Part shown: one piece after another, positions 54,898 through 63,962 of the stretch
How positions within the stretch are numbered: position 1 is the stretch's first letter
How the letters are laid out: each line of letters begins with the position of its first letter
DNA from: Solicola gregarius
Lineage (GTDB): Bacteria > Actinomycetota > Actinomycetes > Propionibacteriales > Nocardioidaceae
Length of the DNA stretch: 64,000 nucleotides
NCBI RefSeq assembly: GCF_025790165.1
Contig: NZ_CP094970.1
Coordinates: 3,348,001 to 3,412,000, forward strand
Direction of reading: 5' to 3'
Translations under genes and position numbers: made by a program
The notes under the pieces: generated by a model
Databases searched by the model: none
Told to the model about the DNA's origin: nothing
The model's input: only the letters and a program-made list of their open reading frames with translations

Positions 54898-56069
54898 CGG
54901 CCGGTGCTCAACCACTCGCCTCGTCTGAGCACTCGCCGCAGGGACAGGTGGTCGTCGGTGACGAGGACGTCGGCGTACCGACCGGGAAGCAACGCGCCGC
55001 AGGCGTCGGCGAGGCCGACCGCGCGGGCGGGTGTCGAGCTCGCCGCGCGTACCGCATCGACCAGCGGAATACCGACCTCGTTGACGCAGCGCGCGACGTT
55101 CTCGATCAGTCTGCTGGTGCCGCCCGCGATCGACCCGAACTCGCCGTCGCCGTCGACGAGCCGAGCGAGACCTTCGCGTACGCCGACGCGCTGGCCGCCG
55201 AGGTCGTATTCGCCGTCGGCCATGCCGGCTGCGGCCATCGCGTCGGTGACGAGCGCGACCTGCCCGCCGGCGACCGCGAATGCCAGCCGGACGAACCCGG
55301 CATCGACGTGCCGTCCGTCGGCGATCAGCTCGATGACGGCGACGCGCTGTGACGCGGCCACGAGTGACGCTCCGACGGGACCCCCCGCACGATGGTGGAA
55401 CGGTGGCATGCCGTTGGCGAGATGTGTCACGACACCCGTGCCCTCCAGCCCGGCAAGGGCTGACGCGAACGTGTCGTAGTCGGCGTCGCTGTGCCCGAGC
55501 GCGACGACGACACCGCGGCCGCGGAGCACCTCGGCCGTGCGGTCGTAACCAGGTCGCTCCGGAGCGATCGTCATCATCGCCACGGTGTCATCGGCAGCGT
55601 CGAGGATCCGCGTGGCGACGTCCGGGTTCGGGTCGACGATCAGCGCGGGATCCTGTGCACCACAGCGTGCCTCGGACAGGAACGGGCCCTCGAGGTGCAC
55701 GCCCGCGACGACGCCGGCGCGTACGAGTGGCGCGAGTGCGGTGACCTGTTCGACGAGGTCGTCGGGCGAGGCGGTCACCAGGCTGGCCATCACGCTGGTC
55801 GTGCCGTTCCGGTGGTGGTGCTCGGCCGCCGTCGTCGCCTCGGCCGGATCGGACGTCGTGAACACCGCGCCACCCCCGCCGTGGCAGTGGATGTCGACCA
55901 GACCCGGCAGAAGCGTCCCCGACGGCTCGGGGAGTGCGTCGTCGGGATGGTCCGCACGCCACGCGGATACCCGGGAGACGGAGCCGATCCGGTCGCCGTC
56001 GACCTCGACGACGCCGTCGTCGAGCACGGCATCCGGCGTGACGACCCGGCCTCGCAGCAGTTCGCTCAT
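54894..56069 (-). CDS. nagA: N-acetylhexosamine-6-phosphate deacetylase (NagA/AgaA)
   Basis: 391 residues. Metal-binding VDIHCHGGGG, HLEGPFLS, ALGHSDADY, THLANGMPPFHHR, GRHVDAGFVRLAF and VTDAMAAAG with the catalytic Asp. It removes acetate from N-acetylglucosamine- or N-acetylgalactosamine-6-phosphate. The neighbouring AgaS-type isomerase and PfkB/aldolase pair favour the galacto substrate. It lies 16 bases after the ROK kinase and overlaps the PfkB gene by four bases. Confidence 0.93.
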   Translation of the reverse strand: MSELLRGRVVTPDAVLDDGVVEVDGDRIGSVSRVSAWRADHPDDALPEPSGTLLPGLVDIHCHGGGGAVFTTSDPAEATTAAEHHHRNGTTSVMASLVTASPDDLVEQVTALAPLVRAGVVAGVHLEGPFLSEARCGAQDPALIVDPNPDVATRILDAADDTVAMMTIAPERPGYDRTAEVLRGRGVVVALGHSDADYDTFASALAGLEGTGVVTHLANGMPPFHHRAGGPVGASLVAASQRVAVIELIADGRHVDAGFVRLAFAVAGGQVALVTDAMAAAGMADGEYDLGGQRVGVREGLARLVDGDGEFGSIAGGTSRLIENVARCVNEVGIPLVDAVRAASSTPARAVGLADACGALLPGRYADVLVTDDHLSLRRVLRRGEWLSTGR

Positions 56070-56085
56070 GTCATCGGCTCACAGC

Positions 56086-57015
56086 TCATGCCTCATTGTC
56101 GGTCGAACCGACTCGGGCCAGCAGGGCAACCCCGACGATCCCGGCTCGCGCACCGAACGCACCCGTCATCACGTCGGGTACGCCGACCACCCGGGTGCGC
56201 GCCGCGATCGCATCGTGCACGGCCGTGGTGAGAACGTCGCCCGCTCCGGACAGTCCGCCGCCCAGCACGACCCGACTCGGGCTCACCGCATGCGTCACGT
56301 GGGTGAGGCCGTCGGCGAGCGCGGCGATCGCCTCCGACCAGACGTCGGACGCGATCGGATCGCTGCCGCGCCGCGCGATGACGTCCTCCGCGGGTACGCG
56401 AGGGGAGCCGGTGCGTTCGGCGTACGCCTGCTCGATCGCGGAGGCGGACGCGATCGTCTCCAGGCAGCCGCGGCCGCCGCAGCCGCACGGCCGATCGCCC
56501 GTCCGGCTGGGTGTGTGTCCGAGTTCGCCGGCCTGGCTCGCGCCGCCGCGTACGAGCCGACCGCCGACGACGAGGGCGGCCGCGATGCCGGTGCCGATCG
56601 AGACGAAGCACACGTCGTCGACGCCGCGGCCGGCGCCTTGGCGCCACTCCGCCCAACCGGCAAGCGTCACGTCGTGATCGATGGCAACGGGGATCTTCCA
56701 GCGCGTTCGAAGCGGCTCGGCGATCTGCAGGTCGCGCCAGCCGACGTTGCCGGACATCACCCCCACACCGCGCGTACGGTCGACGATTCCCGGGAGACCG
56801 ACGGCGGCACGGGTGACGCGATCGCGGTCGTCGGCGGGAAGGGATGCGATCAGGCCGCTTCCTGCGTCGGTGATCGCGTCGAGGGCGGCGACCCCATGGG
56901 GCGTCGGCACCCGTGAGGTCGCGACGACGCGGTCGTCGCCGTCGACGATCTCCGACTTGATCGTCGTGCCGCCCACGTCGATCGCGAGGACGAGGTCGCG
57001 GGCGTCTGAAGTCAC
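56086..57015 (-). CDS. ROK-family sugar kinase
   Basis: 309 residues. Phosphate motif IDVGGTTIKSEIVDG, catalytic Asp in AIDHDVTLAGWAEW, and the ROK zinc motif CGCGGRGCLE preceded by ELGHTP. No DNA-binding domain, so it is a kinase rather than a NagC-type repressor. In this operon it should phosphorylate the imported N-acetylhexosamine at O6, the step needed because transport is by ABC rather than PTS. Its start overlaps the SIS gene stop by four bases. Confidence 0.92.
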   Translation of the reverse strand: MTSDARDLVLAIDVGGTTIKSEIVDGDDRVVATSRVPTPHGVAALDAITDAGSGLIASLPADDRDRVTRAAVGLPGIVDRTRGVGVMSGNVGWRDLQIAEPLRTRWKIPVAIDHDVTLAGWAEWRQGAGRGVDDVCFVSIGTGIAAALVVGGRLVRGGASQAGELGHTPSRTGDRPCGCGGRGCLETIASASAIEQAYAERTGSPRVPAEDVIARRGSDPIASDVWSEAIAALADGLTHVTHAVSPSRVVLGGGLSGAGDVLTTAVHDAIAARTRVVGVPDVMTGAFGARAGIVGVALLARVGSTDNEA

Positions 57016-57899
57016 GGTTCGAGGATGATAGAGCGCGTCAGGTTGCGTGGATTGTCAGGGTCGAGCCCGGCGTCGGCGGCGCGTACGACGCAGAGCCGCT
57101 GCAGGCGTACGAGGTCGACCATCGGGTCGACGTCATCGTGTTCGAGGTGCGCGCCGGTGGCGGCGACGTCGCGGGCGAAGTTGGGCACGAGCGGGCCGAG
57201 CGCCCAGACGACCCGACCAGGTGCGCTGATGCTGATCGGGCCGTGCCGGTACTCCGTGGCGGGGTAAGCCTCGGTCCATGCCTGGCACGACTCGCGCATC
57301 TTGAGCGCGCACTCCTCGGCGACGGCGGCGCCGAGACCCATGCCGACGAAGGTGAACTGCTCGGCATTGCGGAGGGCGCCCGGCGCCGGGTCGGCGGCGA
57401 GCGCGCGCTCCGCTTGCGCGATGACCGGGGCGAGGTCCTCGCCCAGATGCCACCGCAGGATCGCGAGCGTGGTGGTCGCGAACCTCGTCTGTACGACCGA
57501 CCGCTCGTCGACGTCGTCGATCAGGATCGGGTCGGCCAGCTCGAGCACGGGCGTACCCGGGCTCGAGGAGATCACCGTCGTGCGTGCGTCACCGTCGTAC
57601 GCGCGCAGCGCCTCGAGCACCTCGGTCGTCGTACCCGAGCGGGTGATCGCGATGACGCGGTCGTACCCCCGAGCGAGGCGCGCCTCGCTCGCCGGCCACG
57701 CGTCGGTCAGCCCCTGACCGGTCGACTCGCGCAGGGAGGCGTACGCACGCGCCATGTAGAGCGACGTACCGCAGCCGATCACGGCGACTCGCTCGCCGGG
57801 CTCGGGCAGCAGGTCGGCGTACTTGCGGGCGACCTCGGCGGCACGCCGCCAGTCGTCGGGCTGGGTCGCGATCTCGGACTCGAGGTAGGTCTCTGGCAC
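57012..57899 (-). CDS. SIS-domain sugar isomerase/deaminase (AgaS-like)
   Basis: 295 residues, two SIS domains: VAVIGCGTSLYMARAY and AITRSGTTTEVLEAL in the first, QFTFVGMGLGAAVAEECALKM and PATEYRHGPISI in the second, as in GlmS C-terminal/AgaS proteins. No glutaminase domain, so it should isomerise and deaminate hexosamine-6-phosphate rather than make it; with AgaS the product is tagatose-6-phosphate. The start is GTG 57899 (VPETYLESEI). First gene of the catabolic operon. Confidence 0.85.
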   Translation of the reverse strand: MPETYLESEIATQPDDWRRAAEVARKYADLLPEPGERVAVIGCGTSLYMARAYASLRESTGQGLTDAWPASEARLARGYDRVIAITRSGTTTEVLEALRAYDGDARTTVISSSPGTPVLELADPILIDDVDERSVVQTRFATTTLAILRWHLGEDLAPVIAQAERALAADPAPGALRNAEQFTFVGMGLGAAVAEECALKMRESCQAWTEAYPATEYRHGPISISAPGRVVWALGPLVPNFARDVAATGAHLEHDDVDPMVDLVRLQRLCVVRAADAGLDPDNPRNLTRSIILEP

Positions 57900-57960
57900 G
57901 GCCCAACTGTGCGACAGGGTGCGCGAGTCTGTCAATACAGGGCGTAAAGTGCGCATACTT

Positions 57961-57977
57961 GATCAGGTGGTCTGATC
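57961..57977. promoter_or_regulatory. Inverted repeat ahead of the amino-sugar operon
   Basis: GATCAG-GTGGT-CTGATC, 62 bases upstream of the SIS gene start and in the spacer shared with the divergent transporter operon. A plausible site for the DeoR regulator encoded at 61340; no second copy was found. Confidence 0.45.
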
Positions 57978-57990
57978 GGCTCGCTCACCG

Positions 57991-58069
57991 CTCCCGGGTA
58001 AACCGCGCCGCTACGTACCACGTTTCCTGGGTAGCGGCGCGGATTACCATGGGCCCATGGTAATCCGCG
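57991..58069. repeat. Dispersed palindromic element, family B copy 2
   Basis: Perfect 32-bp palindrome at 58038-58069 (core CCATGGGCCCATGG) overlapping a second inverted repeat, CCGCGCCGCTAC (58003-58014) with complement 58031-58042. Reverse-complemented, the whole stretch aligns with 14020-14113. It fills part of the 341-base space between the SIS gene and the binding-protein gene; 58070-58240 otherwise shows only AT-rich promoter-like sequence and no gene. Confidence 0.88.
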
Positions 58070-58240
58070 AGGCATGGTCGGGAAATTGGTCTACCGAGCG
58101 GCCGGAGACGATTGCATAACGGCCCCTTGACGCGCTCGGCCGACGCGAGCAGAATCCTCCCCAGCCTGCGAGATTGTGCTCGTATGCACGTTGATTCAAT
58201 CGAACTCGCGCAAGTGCGCGGGTGGCGGAAGGACAAGCAC

Positions 58241-59503
58241 GTGACCCGAGGACTCAAGCGTTCCGGTCGGCTGTTGGCGGGTGGGCTCGCGCTCGCCCTG
58301 GTGGCGGCCGGCTGCGGATTCGGCGGCGACGACGAAGGCGGCGACGACTCGGGCGACGGCACCACCATCTCATTCCTCGCGCCGTCCTACAGCGACAACA
58401 CCAAGCCGCTGTGGGAAGGCATCATCAAGGACTTCGAGGCCGAGAACCCCGACATCAACGTGGATCTCGAGATCCAGTCGTGGGACAACATCAACGACGT
58501 CGTACGCACCAAGCTGCAGTCCGAGGACACCACCCCCGACCTCCTGAACATCGACGCGTACGCGAGCTTCGCCAACGACGACCTGCTGTACGAGGCCGAC
58601 GACGTGCTCTCACCCGAGACCGCCGACGACATCGAGCCGGCGTTCGCCGAGAACGCGTCCCTCGACGGCACGATGTACGGCATCCCGCTGTTCGCCTCCA
58701 CCCGCGCGCTGTTCTACAACAAGGACCTCTTCAAGCAGGCCGGCATCAAGGCCCCGCCGAAGACCTGGGACGAGCTGATGGACGCCAGCGAGAAGGTGTC
58801 CAAGCTCGACGGTGTCGTCGGCGGCTACGGTATGCCGCTCGGCAACGAGGAGGCCCAGGCCGAGACGTCGATCTGGACGTTCGGCGCCGGCGGCTCCTGG
58901 GGTGACACCGACGAGCTGACGATCGACACCGACGAGAACGTCGCCGGTGTCGAGCAGATGAAGAAGATGATCGACGCCGGCGTCACCCAGGACGATCCGG
59001 GCGCGACCGACCGTACGCCGATGCTGAACGTCTTCATGCAGGGCAAGATCGGCATGGCCGAGGGGCTGCCGCCGATCGTCGGCCAGATCGAGGCCGACTA
59101 TCCCGATCTGGACTACGGGATCGCGCCGATCCCGACCGAGGACGGCGACTCCGTCACCCTCGGCGTCGCCGACCACCTGATGGCGTTCGAGAAGGACGGC
59201 TCCAAGCAGGACGCCATCCGTACGTTCCTCGACTACTTCTACTCGTCGAAGGTGTATGCCAACTTCGTGAAGACCGAGGGCTTCATCCCGATCACGAAGT
59301 CGGCCGGCGAGGAGCTTTCCGACGATCCGGCCATCAAGCCCTTCCTGGAGACGCTGTCGGACGCGAAGTTCTACCCGAGCAACAACCCGGGCTGGCCGGC
59401 GGCGCAGGGCGCGATGCAGCAGCAGATCGGCACCATCGGCCAGGGCGCCGACCCCGCCGAGGTGCTGGGCAAGATCGCCGAGGCGGCCGAAAGCGGCTCC
59501 TAG
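58241..59503 (+). CDS. Carbohydrate ABC transporter substrate-binding lipoprotein
   Basis: 420 residues. Signal with lipobox VAAGC, an acidic Gly-rich linker, then an SBP_bac_1 fold (ISFLAPSYSDNTKPLWEGIIKDFEAENPDINVDLEIQ, YGIPLFASTRALFYNKDLFKQAG, GEGLPP-like AEGLPPIVGQIE). It captures an oligosaccharide or amino sugar. GTG 58241 is preceded by GGAAGGA; longer Met starts further upstream would place a charged stretch before the signal. The two permease genes follow; no ATPase gene is present, so it probably uses a shared MsiK-type ATPase. Confidence 0.93.
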   Translation: MTRGLKRSGRLLAGGLALALVAAGCGFGGDDEGGDDSGDGTTISFLAPSYSDNTKPLWEGIIKDFEAENPDINVDLEIQSWDNINDVVRTKLQSEDTTPDLLNIDAYASFANDDLLYEADDVLSPETADDIEPAFAENASLDGTMYGIPLFASTRALFYNKDLFKQAGIKAPPKTWDELMDASEKVSKLDGVVGGYGMPLGNEEAQAETSIWTFGAGGSWGDTDELTIDTDENVAGVEQMKKMIDAGVTQDDPGATDRTPMLNVFMQGKIGMAEGLPPIVGQIEADYPDLDYGIAPIPTEDGDSVTLGVADHLMAFEKDGSKQDAIRTFLDYFYSSKVYANFVKTEGFIPITKSAGEELSDDPAIKPFLETLSDAKFYPSNNPGWPAAQGAMQQQIGTIGQGADPAEVLGKIAEAAESGS

Positions 59504-59533
59504 GCCACCACGACATCACCCGAGGAGGTGGCC

Positions 59534-60427
59534 ATGGCGCGCCGCCGCGCGGGCCGGGTCCACGGCAGTGTTGCGGCACTGCCGTGGATCGGCCCGGCCA
59601 TAGTGCTGATCGCCGCGATCGTCCTGTTCCCGGCCGGGTTCATGATCTGGACCTCGACGCGCGACCTGTCGCCGTACGGGATCGACCGCGGCGACGCCGG
59701 GTTCGAGAACTACTCGAACCTGTTCGCGATCGACGGGCTCGCCCGGATCCTCGTCAACACGGGCATCTGGGTGGTCGCCGTCGTCGCGATCACCGTCGTG
59801 CTGTCGATGGCGTTGGCGCAGTTCCTGAACAAGCAGTTCCCGGGCCGGCGGATCATCCGGCTCGCGGTACTCGTGCCGTGGGCCGCGTCGGTCGTCATGA
59901 CATCGACCGTCGTCTACTACATGCTCGATCCCAACGTCGGCGTCGCGAACCGCTTCTTCACCGACATCGGGCTGCTCGACGAGGGGTACGGCTTCACCAA
60001 GAACCCGATACCGGCGTTCATCGTGTCGATCGTCGTCGCGGTGTTCGTGTCGATCCCGTTCACGACGTACACCTTGCTCGCAGGGTTGCAGGGCATCCCG
60101 AGTGAGATGCTCGACGCCGCCGACGTCGACGGTGCGAGCGCATGGCAGCGCTACCGCGACGTGATCCTTCCGCAGCTGCGACCCGCTCTGGCCGTCGCGG
60201 TGATCATCAACATCATCAACGTGTTCAACTCGCTGCCGATCCTCTGGGTGCTCACCGGCAGCATCGCCGGCAACAAGGCAGACACCACGACGACGCTGAC
60301 GTTCAAGCTGATCCGTACGAGCCAGCAGGTCGACACCGCGGCGGCGATGAGCGTGTTCAACTTCCTCCTGATCATCGTCATCATCGCGGTCTACCTCAAG
60401 GTCGCCCGACCCATGAGGGAGCAGTGA
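59534..60427 (+). CDS. Carbohydrate ABC transporter permease (MalF/UgpA type)
   Basis: 297 residues, six transmembrane helices. EAA loop: GIPSEMLDAADVDGASAWQRYRDVILPQLRPA. First of two permeases. ATG 59534 with GAGGAGG; an in-frame GTG is six bases earlier. It ends in a TGATG overlap with the second permease. Confidence 0.95.
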   Translation: MARRRAGRVHGSVAALPWIGPAIVLIAAIVLFPAGFMIWTSTRDLSPYGIDRGDAGFENYSNLFAIDGLARILVNTGIWVVAVVAITVVLSMALAQFLNKQFPGRRIIRLAVLVPWAASVVMTSTVVYYMLDPNVGVANRFFTDIGLLDEGYGFTKNPIPAFIVSIVVAVFVSIPFTTYTLLAGLQGIPSEMLDAADVDGASAWQRYRDVILPQLRPALAVAVIINIINVFNSLPILWVLTGSIAGNKADTTTTLTFKLIRTSQQVDTAAAMSVFNFLLIIVIIAVYLKVARPMREQ

Positions 60428-61323
60428 TGGCGACGACGACCGTCCCCGACTCCGACGCCGCACGTACCTCGGACTCGCCGCCGACGACGCAACCGCGCGG
60501 CAAGCCGCGCCGGTGGGGCCTGACCGCCATCGGCGCCGTGCTCGCGGTCGTCTTCCTGGTGCCCTACATCGTGATGGTTGTCGGCTCGTTCAAGAGTCGG
60601 CCCGAGGTGCTGCGCGTACCCGCGACGTACCTGCCCCAGGAGTGGCATCCGGAGAACTACGTCGACATGTGGTCGACTCCCGAGACGCCGCTGCCGTACA
60701 ACCTCGTCAGCACGATCGTCATCACGCTGTGCGCAACGCTGCTGGTACTCGCGGTCGCGGTGCCGGCGGCGTACCACACCGCGCGGCGCAGGTTCCCGGG
60801 CCGGATGGCGTTCCTGCTGCTCGTACTCGCGACCCAGATGCTGCAACCCACCGTGCTCGCGGCGGGCCTGTTGCGGGAGTTCCTCGAGTTCGGCATCCAG
60901 GACACCTGGCTCGCGATGATCCTCGTCAACGGCGCGTTCAACCTGTCGTTCGCCGTGTGGATCCTGCACAGCTTCTTCTCCTCCGTGCCGGAGGAGGTGG
61001 AGGAGGCCGCGGCGCTCGACGGCCTCAGCAGGTTCCAGATCCTTCGCAAGATCACCCTGCCGCTCGTCTGGCCAGGCATCGTCACCGCGACCATCTTCAC
61101 CGTTGTGGCGTGCTGGAACGAGTTCGCCGCCAGCCTGGTGATCCTGACGACCGACGAGAACCAGCCGCTGTCGGTCGCACTGACGAAGTTCGTCGGGCAG
61201 TACGAGACCGCATGGCAGTACGTGTTCGGCATCTCGATCGTGAGCATCGTCCCGGTGGTGATCCTGTTCGCGCTGATCGAACGCCGACTCGTCGCCGGTC
61301 TCACGGCCGGGAGCGTGAAGTGA
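60427..61323 (+). CDS. Carbohydrate ABC transporter permease (MalG/UgpE type)
   Basis: 298 residues. A 35-residue polar N-terminus, then six helices; EAA loop VPEEVEEAAALDGLSRFQILRKITLPLVWPG. Translation is coupled to the first permease. Together they form the channel for the sugar delivered by the binding protein. The DeoR gene starts 17 bases later, likely in the same transcript. Confidence 0.95.
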   Translation: MATTTVPDSDAARTSDSPPTTQPRGKPRRWGLTAIGAVLAVVFLVPYIVMVVGSFKSRPEVLRVPATYLPQEWHPENYVDMWSTPETPLPYNLVSTIVITLCATLLVLAVAVPAAYHTARRRFPGRMAFLLLVLATQMLQPTVLAAGLLREFLEFGIQDTWLAMILVNGAFNLSFAVWILHSFFSSVPEEVEEAAALDGLSRFQILRKITLPLVWPGIVTATIFTVVACWNEFAASLVILTTDENQPLSVALTKFVGQYETAWQYVFGISIVSIVPVVILFALIERRLVAGLTAGSVK

Positions 61324-61339
61324 GCGCGAAGGTTCGGAG

Positions 61340-62143
61340 ATGACTGACTCGGACGGTGTCGGCAGGGCCGAGCGCTGGCGACGGCTGCTCGACCTCGTCG
61401 CCCAGCGCGGCCGGCTCGGTGTCGAGGAGGCGGCGCGCGAGCTCGAGGTCTCCGCCGCGACCATCCGGCGCGACTTCGCGGCGCTCGCCGACCAGCAGTT
61501 CGCTACACGTACGCACGGTGGGATCGTCGCGACGTCGGTCGCGTACGACCTGCCGGCGCAGTATCGCGCGACGTCGACGCCCCCGCACAAACAGCGCGTG
61601 GCGGCCGCAGCGGCCGCGCTGGTCACGCCCGGCAGTGTGGTCGGCCTCAACGGCGGTACGACGACGACGGCGGCCGCACGCGCCCTGTCGACGCGTGCGG
61701 CGCTCGTGACCCAGAGCGAGGACGACCAGGTCACCCTCGTCACCAATGCGCTCAACATCGCGACCGAGATGGTGTTGCGCCCGCACCTGCGTACCGTGTG
61801 CGTCGGGGGCGTCGCGCGGGCCGAGTCGTACGAGCTGTACGGGCCGTACGCGTCCCGCGTACTCGACAAGCTGCGCTTCGATCTGCTGCTGCTCGGAGTC
61901 GACGCGCTCACGGTCGACGGCGGTGCGCAGTGCCGGCACCTCGGCGAGTCGGGCATCAATGCCGAGATGGTCTCGCGTGCGCACCAGGTCGTGGTCGTGA
62001 CTACCAACGAGAAGCTCACGCGTACCGCGCTGGCCGAGATCTGCCCGATCACCGCGATCGACCGGCTCGTCACCGACGACGGCGCCGATGCCGAAGCCGT
62101 CAAGGCGATTCGCGCGGCGGGTGTCACCGTCGACCTCGTGTAG
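61340..62143 (+). CDS. DeoR-family (AgaR/GlpR type) transcriptional repressor
   Basis: 267 residues. DeoR helix-turn-helix: ERWRRLLDLVAQRGRLGVEEAARELEVSAATIRRDFAALA, then RTHGGIV; the sugar-phosphate-sensing C-terminal domain has GLNGGTTTTAAARAL, LVTNALNIA and LLLLGVDALTVDGG. DeoR proteins here usually answer to a phosphorylated sugar from the controlled pathway, so this one should control the amino-sugar genes in both directions. Confidence 0.92.
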   Translation: MTDSDGVGRAERWRRLLDLVAQRGRLGVEEAARELEVSAATIRRDFAALADQQFATRTHGGIVATSVAYDLPAQYRATSTPPHKQRVAAAAAALVTPGSVVGLNGGTTTTAAARALSTRAALVTQSEDDQVTLVTNALNIATEMVLRPHLRTVCVGGVARAESYELYGPYASRVLDKLRFDLLLLGVDALTVDGGAQCRHLGESGINAEMVSRAHQVVVVTTNEKLTRTALAEICPITAIDRLVTDDGADAEAVKAIRAAGVTVDLV

Positions 62144-62287
62144 CGCCGTGCGCCGAAGTACGGATCCGCGCCCATGGCGGGCGTCCCATTGGCTGGAATT
62201 CGTACCTCGGCGACCTCAGCGGCGCGTACGGTACCTGCAGCACGGGGGAGTGCTGACGTCCGAACGCGACTGAGACACAATGGAGAG

Positions 62288-62587
62288 GTGACCAGTAGTC
62301 CAGCACCCGTTGAGATCGAGCAGCCGGAGAGCGATGAGCTCACCGAGCTCGACCCTCCGTGGATGACGATCGTCTGGAACGACCCGGTCAACCTGATGTC
62401 GTACGTCGCGTTCGTGTTCCGCACGTACTTCGGCTACAGCCAGGAGAAGGCGAACACATTGATGCTCCAGGTACACAACAACGGCAAGGCCGTCGTCTCC
62501 TCGGGATCGCGTGAGGAGATGGAGCGGCACGTCAACGCGATGCACGACTACGGCCTCTGGGCAACGTTGCAGAGGGATCAGAAGTGA
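62288..62587 (+). CDS. clpS: ATP-dependent Clp protease adaptor ClpS
   Basis: 99 residues. [22 protein letters not shown] and [32 protein letters not shown] are the ClpS core, with the N-degron-binding Asn-Asp and the His-containing helix. It hands N-end-rule substrates to ClpAP/ClpCP. GTG 62288 is preceded by GGAG at short spacing. It overlaps the DUF2017 gene, a standard actinobacterial pairing. Confidence 0.95.
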   Translation: MTSSPAPVEIEQPESDELTELDPPWMTIVWNDPVNLMSYVAFVFRTYFGYSQEKANTLMLQVHNNGKAVVSSGSREEMERHVNAMHDYGLWATLQRDQK

Positions 62588-63156
62588 AGCCGTTCCGGCG
62601 GCGTAGGCGCGGTGGCGTCTACGCGGAGTTCGACGTGCACGAGGCCGAGATGCTCGCCAACCTCGAGGCGCAGCTGATCGAGCTGGTCAGCGACCGCACC
62701 GGCACCGGCGAGGCGTCGGCCGACCCGTTGTTCGCGCAGCTCGACGTCGACGGGCCGAGGTCCGCGCCCGATGACCCCGTGCTCGCCCGGCTGTTCCCCG
62801 ATGCGTACGGCGACGACGAGGAGAGCGCGGCAGAGTTCCGGCGCTTCACCGAGCCCGCGCTCGCGGCCAGCAAGATCGACAACGCGACGACGGTCATGCA
62901 GACCCTGTTGGCCGGTGGGCTGCAGCTCGACGGCTCCGAGCAGAGCGCGACGTCGATCGAGGTCGAGCTCGACGCCGACGGCGTGCAGGCCTGGCTGCGC
63001 TCGCTGACCGACGTACGTCTGTCGGTCGCGGTACGCCTCGGCCTCGACGACGAGGGCATGCACGCGGACGCCGACGACGAGGGGGCGGCGCTGATGGCCG
63101 ACATCTACGACTGGCTGGGCTACGTCCAGGAGTCGCTCGTGCAGGCGCTCGGCTGA
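62584..63156 (+). CDS. DUF2017 family protein
   Basis: 190 residues, acidic, soluble. [32 protein letters not shown] at the start and [23 protein letters not shown] at the end match DUF2017. Function unknown; it is regularly encoded after clpS, so an accessory role in proteolysis is possible. The GTG start overlaps the clpS stop (GTGA), and the stop overlaps the methyltransferase start. Confidence 0.9.
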   Translation: MKPFRRRRRGGVYAEFDVHEAEMLANLEAQLIELVSDRTGTGEASADPLFAQLDVDGPRSAPDDPVLARLFPDAYGDDEESAAEFRRFTEPALAASKIDNATTVMQTLLAGGLQLDGSEQSATSIEVELDADGVQAWLRSLTDVRLSVAVRLGLDDEGMHADADDEGAALMADIYDWLGYVQESLVQALG

Positions 63157-63755
63157 TGCCGGGGCGAGCAGCGCCGTCGTACTGGAGCCGCCTGGCGGGT
63201 ACGTACGACGAGGAGGCCGACCATGGCCTGCGGCCCGCAGACGTACGCGAGGCATGGCGCAAGCGCATGGTCGAGTGGCTGCCCGACGCACGCAGCGACG
63301 TCGCCGATCTCGGCTGCGGCACGGGATCACTGTCGCTGCTCGCGGCCGAGCTGGGTCATCGGGTGACCGGCGTCGACTTCGCCGACGCGATGATCGAGCG
63401 GGCTCAGGAGAAGGCGTACGACGCGGGTGTGAAGGTGCGGTTCGTCGTGGGCGATGCGGCGACGCCGCCGCTGGTCCCCGGGTCGATCGACGTCGTGCTC
63501 GTGCGGCATGTGCTGTGGGCGCTGCCCGACCCCGCGGCAGCGGTCGTGCGGTGGTACGACGCCCTGCGACCGGGCGGTCGGTTCGTCCTGGTCGAGGGCT
63601 CGTGGTCGACGGGTGCCGGCCTGGAGTCGGGCGCCGTCGTCGACCTGCTCGCGCCGCATGCGGGCGATGTCGTGGCCGAGCGCCTCGACGACCCCGCCCT
63701 GTGGGGCGAAGAGATCGACGACGAGCGGTACGTCGTGCGCGCTGTGCGTACCTGA
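63156..63755 (+). CDS. Class I SAM-dependent methyltransferase
   Basis: 199 residues. Motif I VADLGCGTGSLSLLAAELGHRVTGVDFADAMIERA, then VRFVVGDAATPPLVPGSIDVVLVRHVLWALPDP and the LRPGGRFVLVEG strand: UbiE-like fold. Coupled by TGATG to DUF2017. The substrate is unknown. It differs from the methyltransferase at 23259 and shares no close identity beyond the motifs. Confidence 0.88.
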   Translation: MPGRAAPSYWSRLAGTYDEEADHGLRPADVREAWRKRMVEWLPDARSDVADLGCGTGSLSLLAAELGHRVTGVDFADAMIERAQEKAYDAGVKVRFVVGDAATPPLVPGSIDVVLVRHVLWALPDPAAAVVRWYDALRPGGRFVLVEGSWSTGAGLESGAVVDLLAPHAGDVVAERLDDPALWGEEIDDERYVVRAVRT

Positions 63756-63760
63756 ACTTG

Positions 63761-63811
63761 GGGTCTATGTGGCATCGGTTGATACCTATTGGACCGATGC
63801 CACATAGACCC
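63761..63811. repeat. Intergenic hairpin, family E copy 2 (loop GATACCTATT)
   Basis: Perfect 19-base arms GGGTCTATGTGGCATCGGT (63761-63779) and complement (63793-63811) around TGATACCTATTGG. Stem differs from copy 1 by a compensating G-C to C-G change in GTGG(G/C)ATC; loop GATACCTATT is identical. Confidence 0.87.
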
Positions 63812-63921
63812 GAGTTCGCACGGCTACGCCGGGCGGCGTACGCAGACCGCGCCGCCCTGCGCCCGGCGGCGCAGCGACGGTCGCGCCCCGTGTGCGATGT
63901 GCGCGGGCTCCGAAATGCGGA

Positions 63922-63941
63922 GGATCGAAAGCGTTCGATCC
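63922..63941. promoter_or_regulatory. Small inverted repeat before the last gene
   Basis: GGATCGAA-AGCG-TTCGATCC, 22 bases before the ATG at 63963. It may be an operator or a 5' leader hairpin. Confidence 0.4.
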
Positions 63942-63962
63942 ACACCGCACAAGGAGAACGTC

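Noticed and set aside
59528-59533. GTG at 59528 as the start of the first sugar permease
   Set aside because: It lies within two bases of the GAGGAGG ribosome site; the ATG at 59534 has correct spacing.
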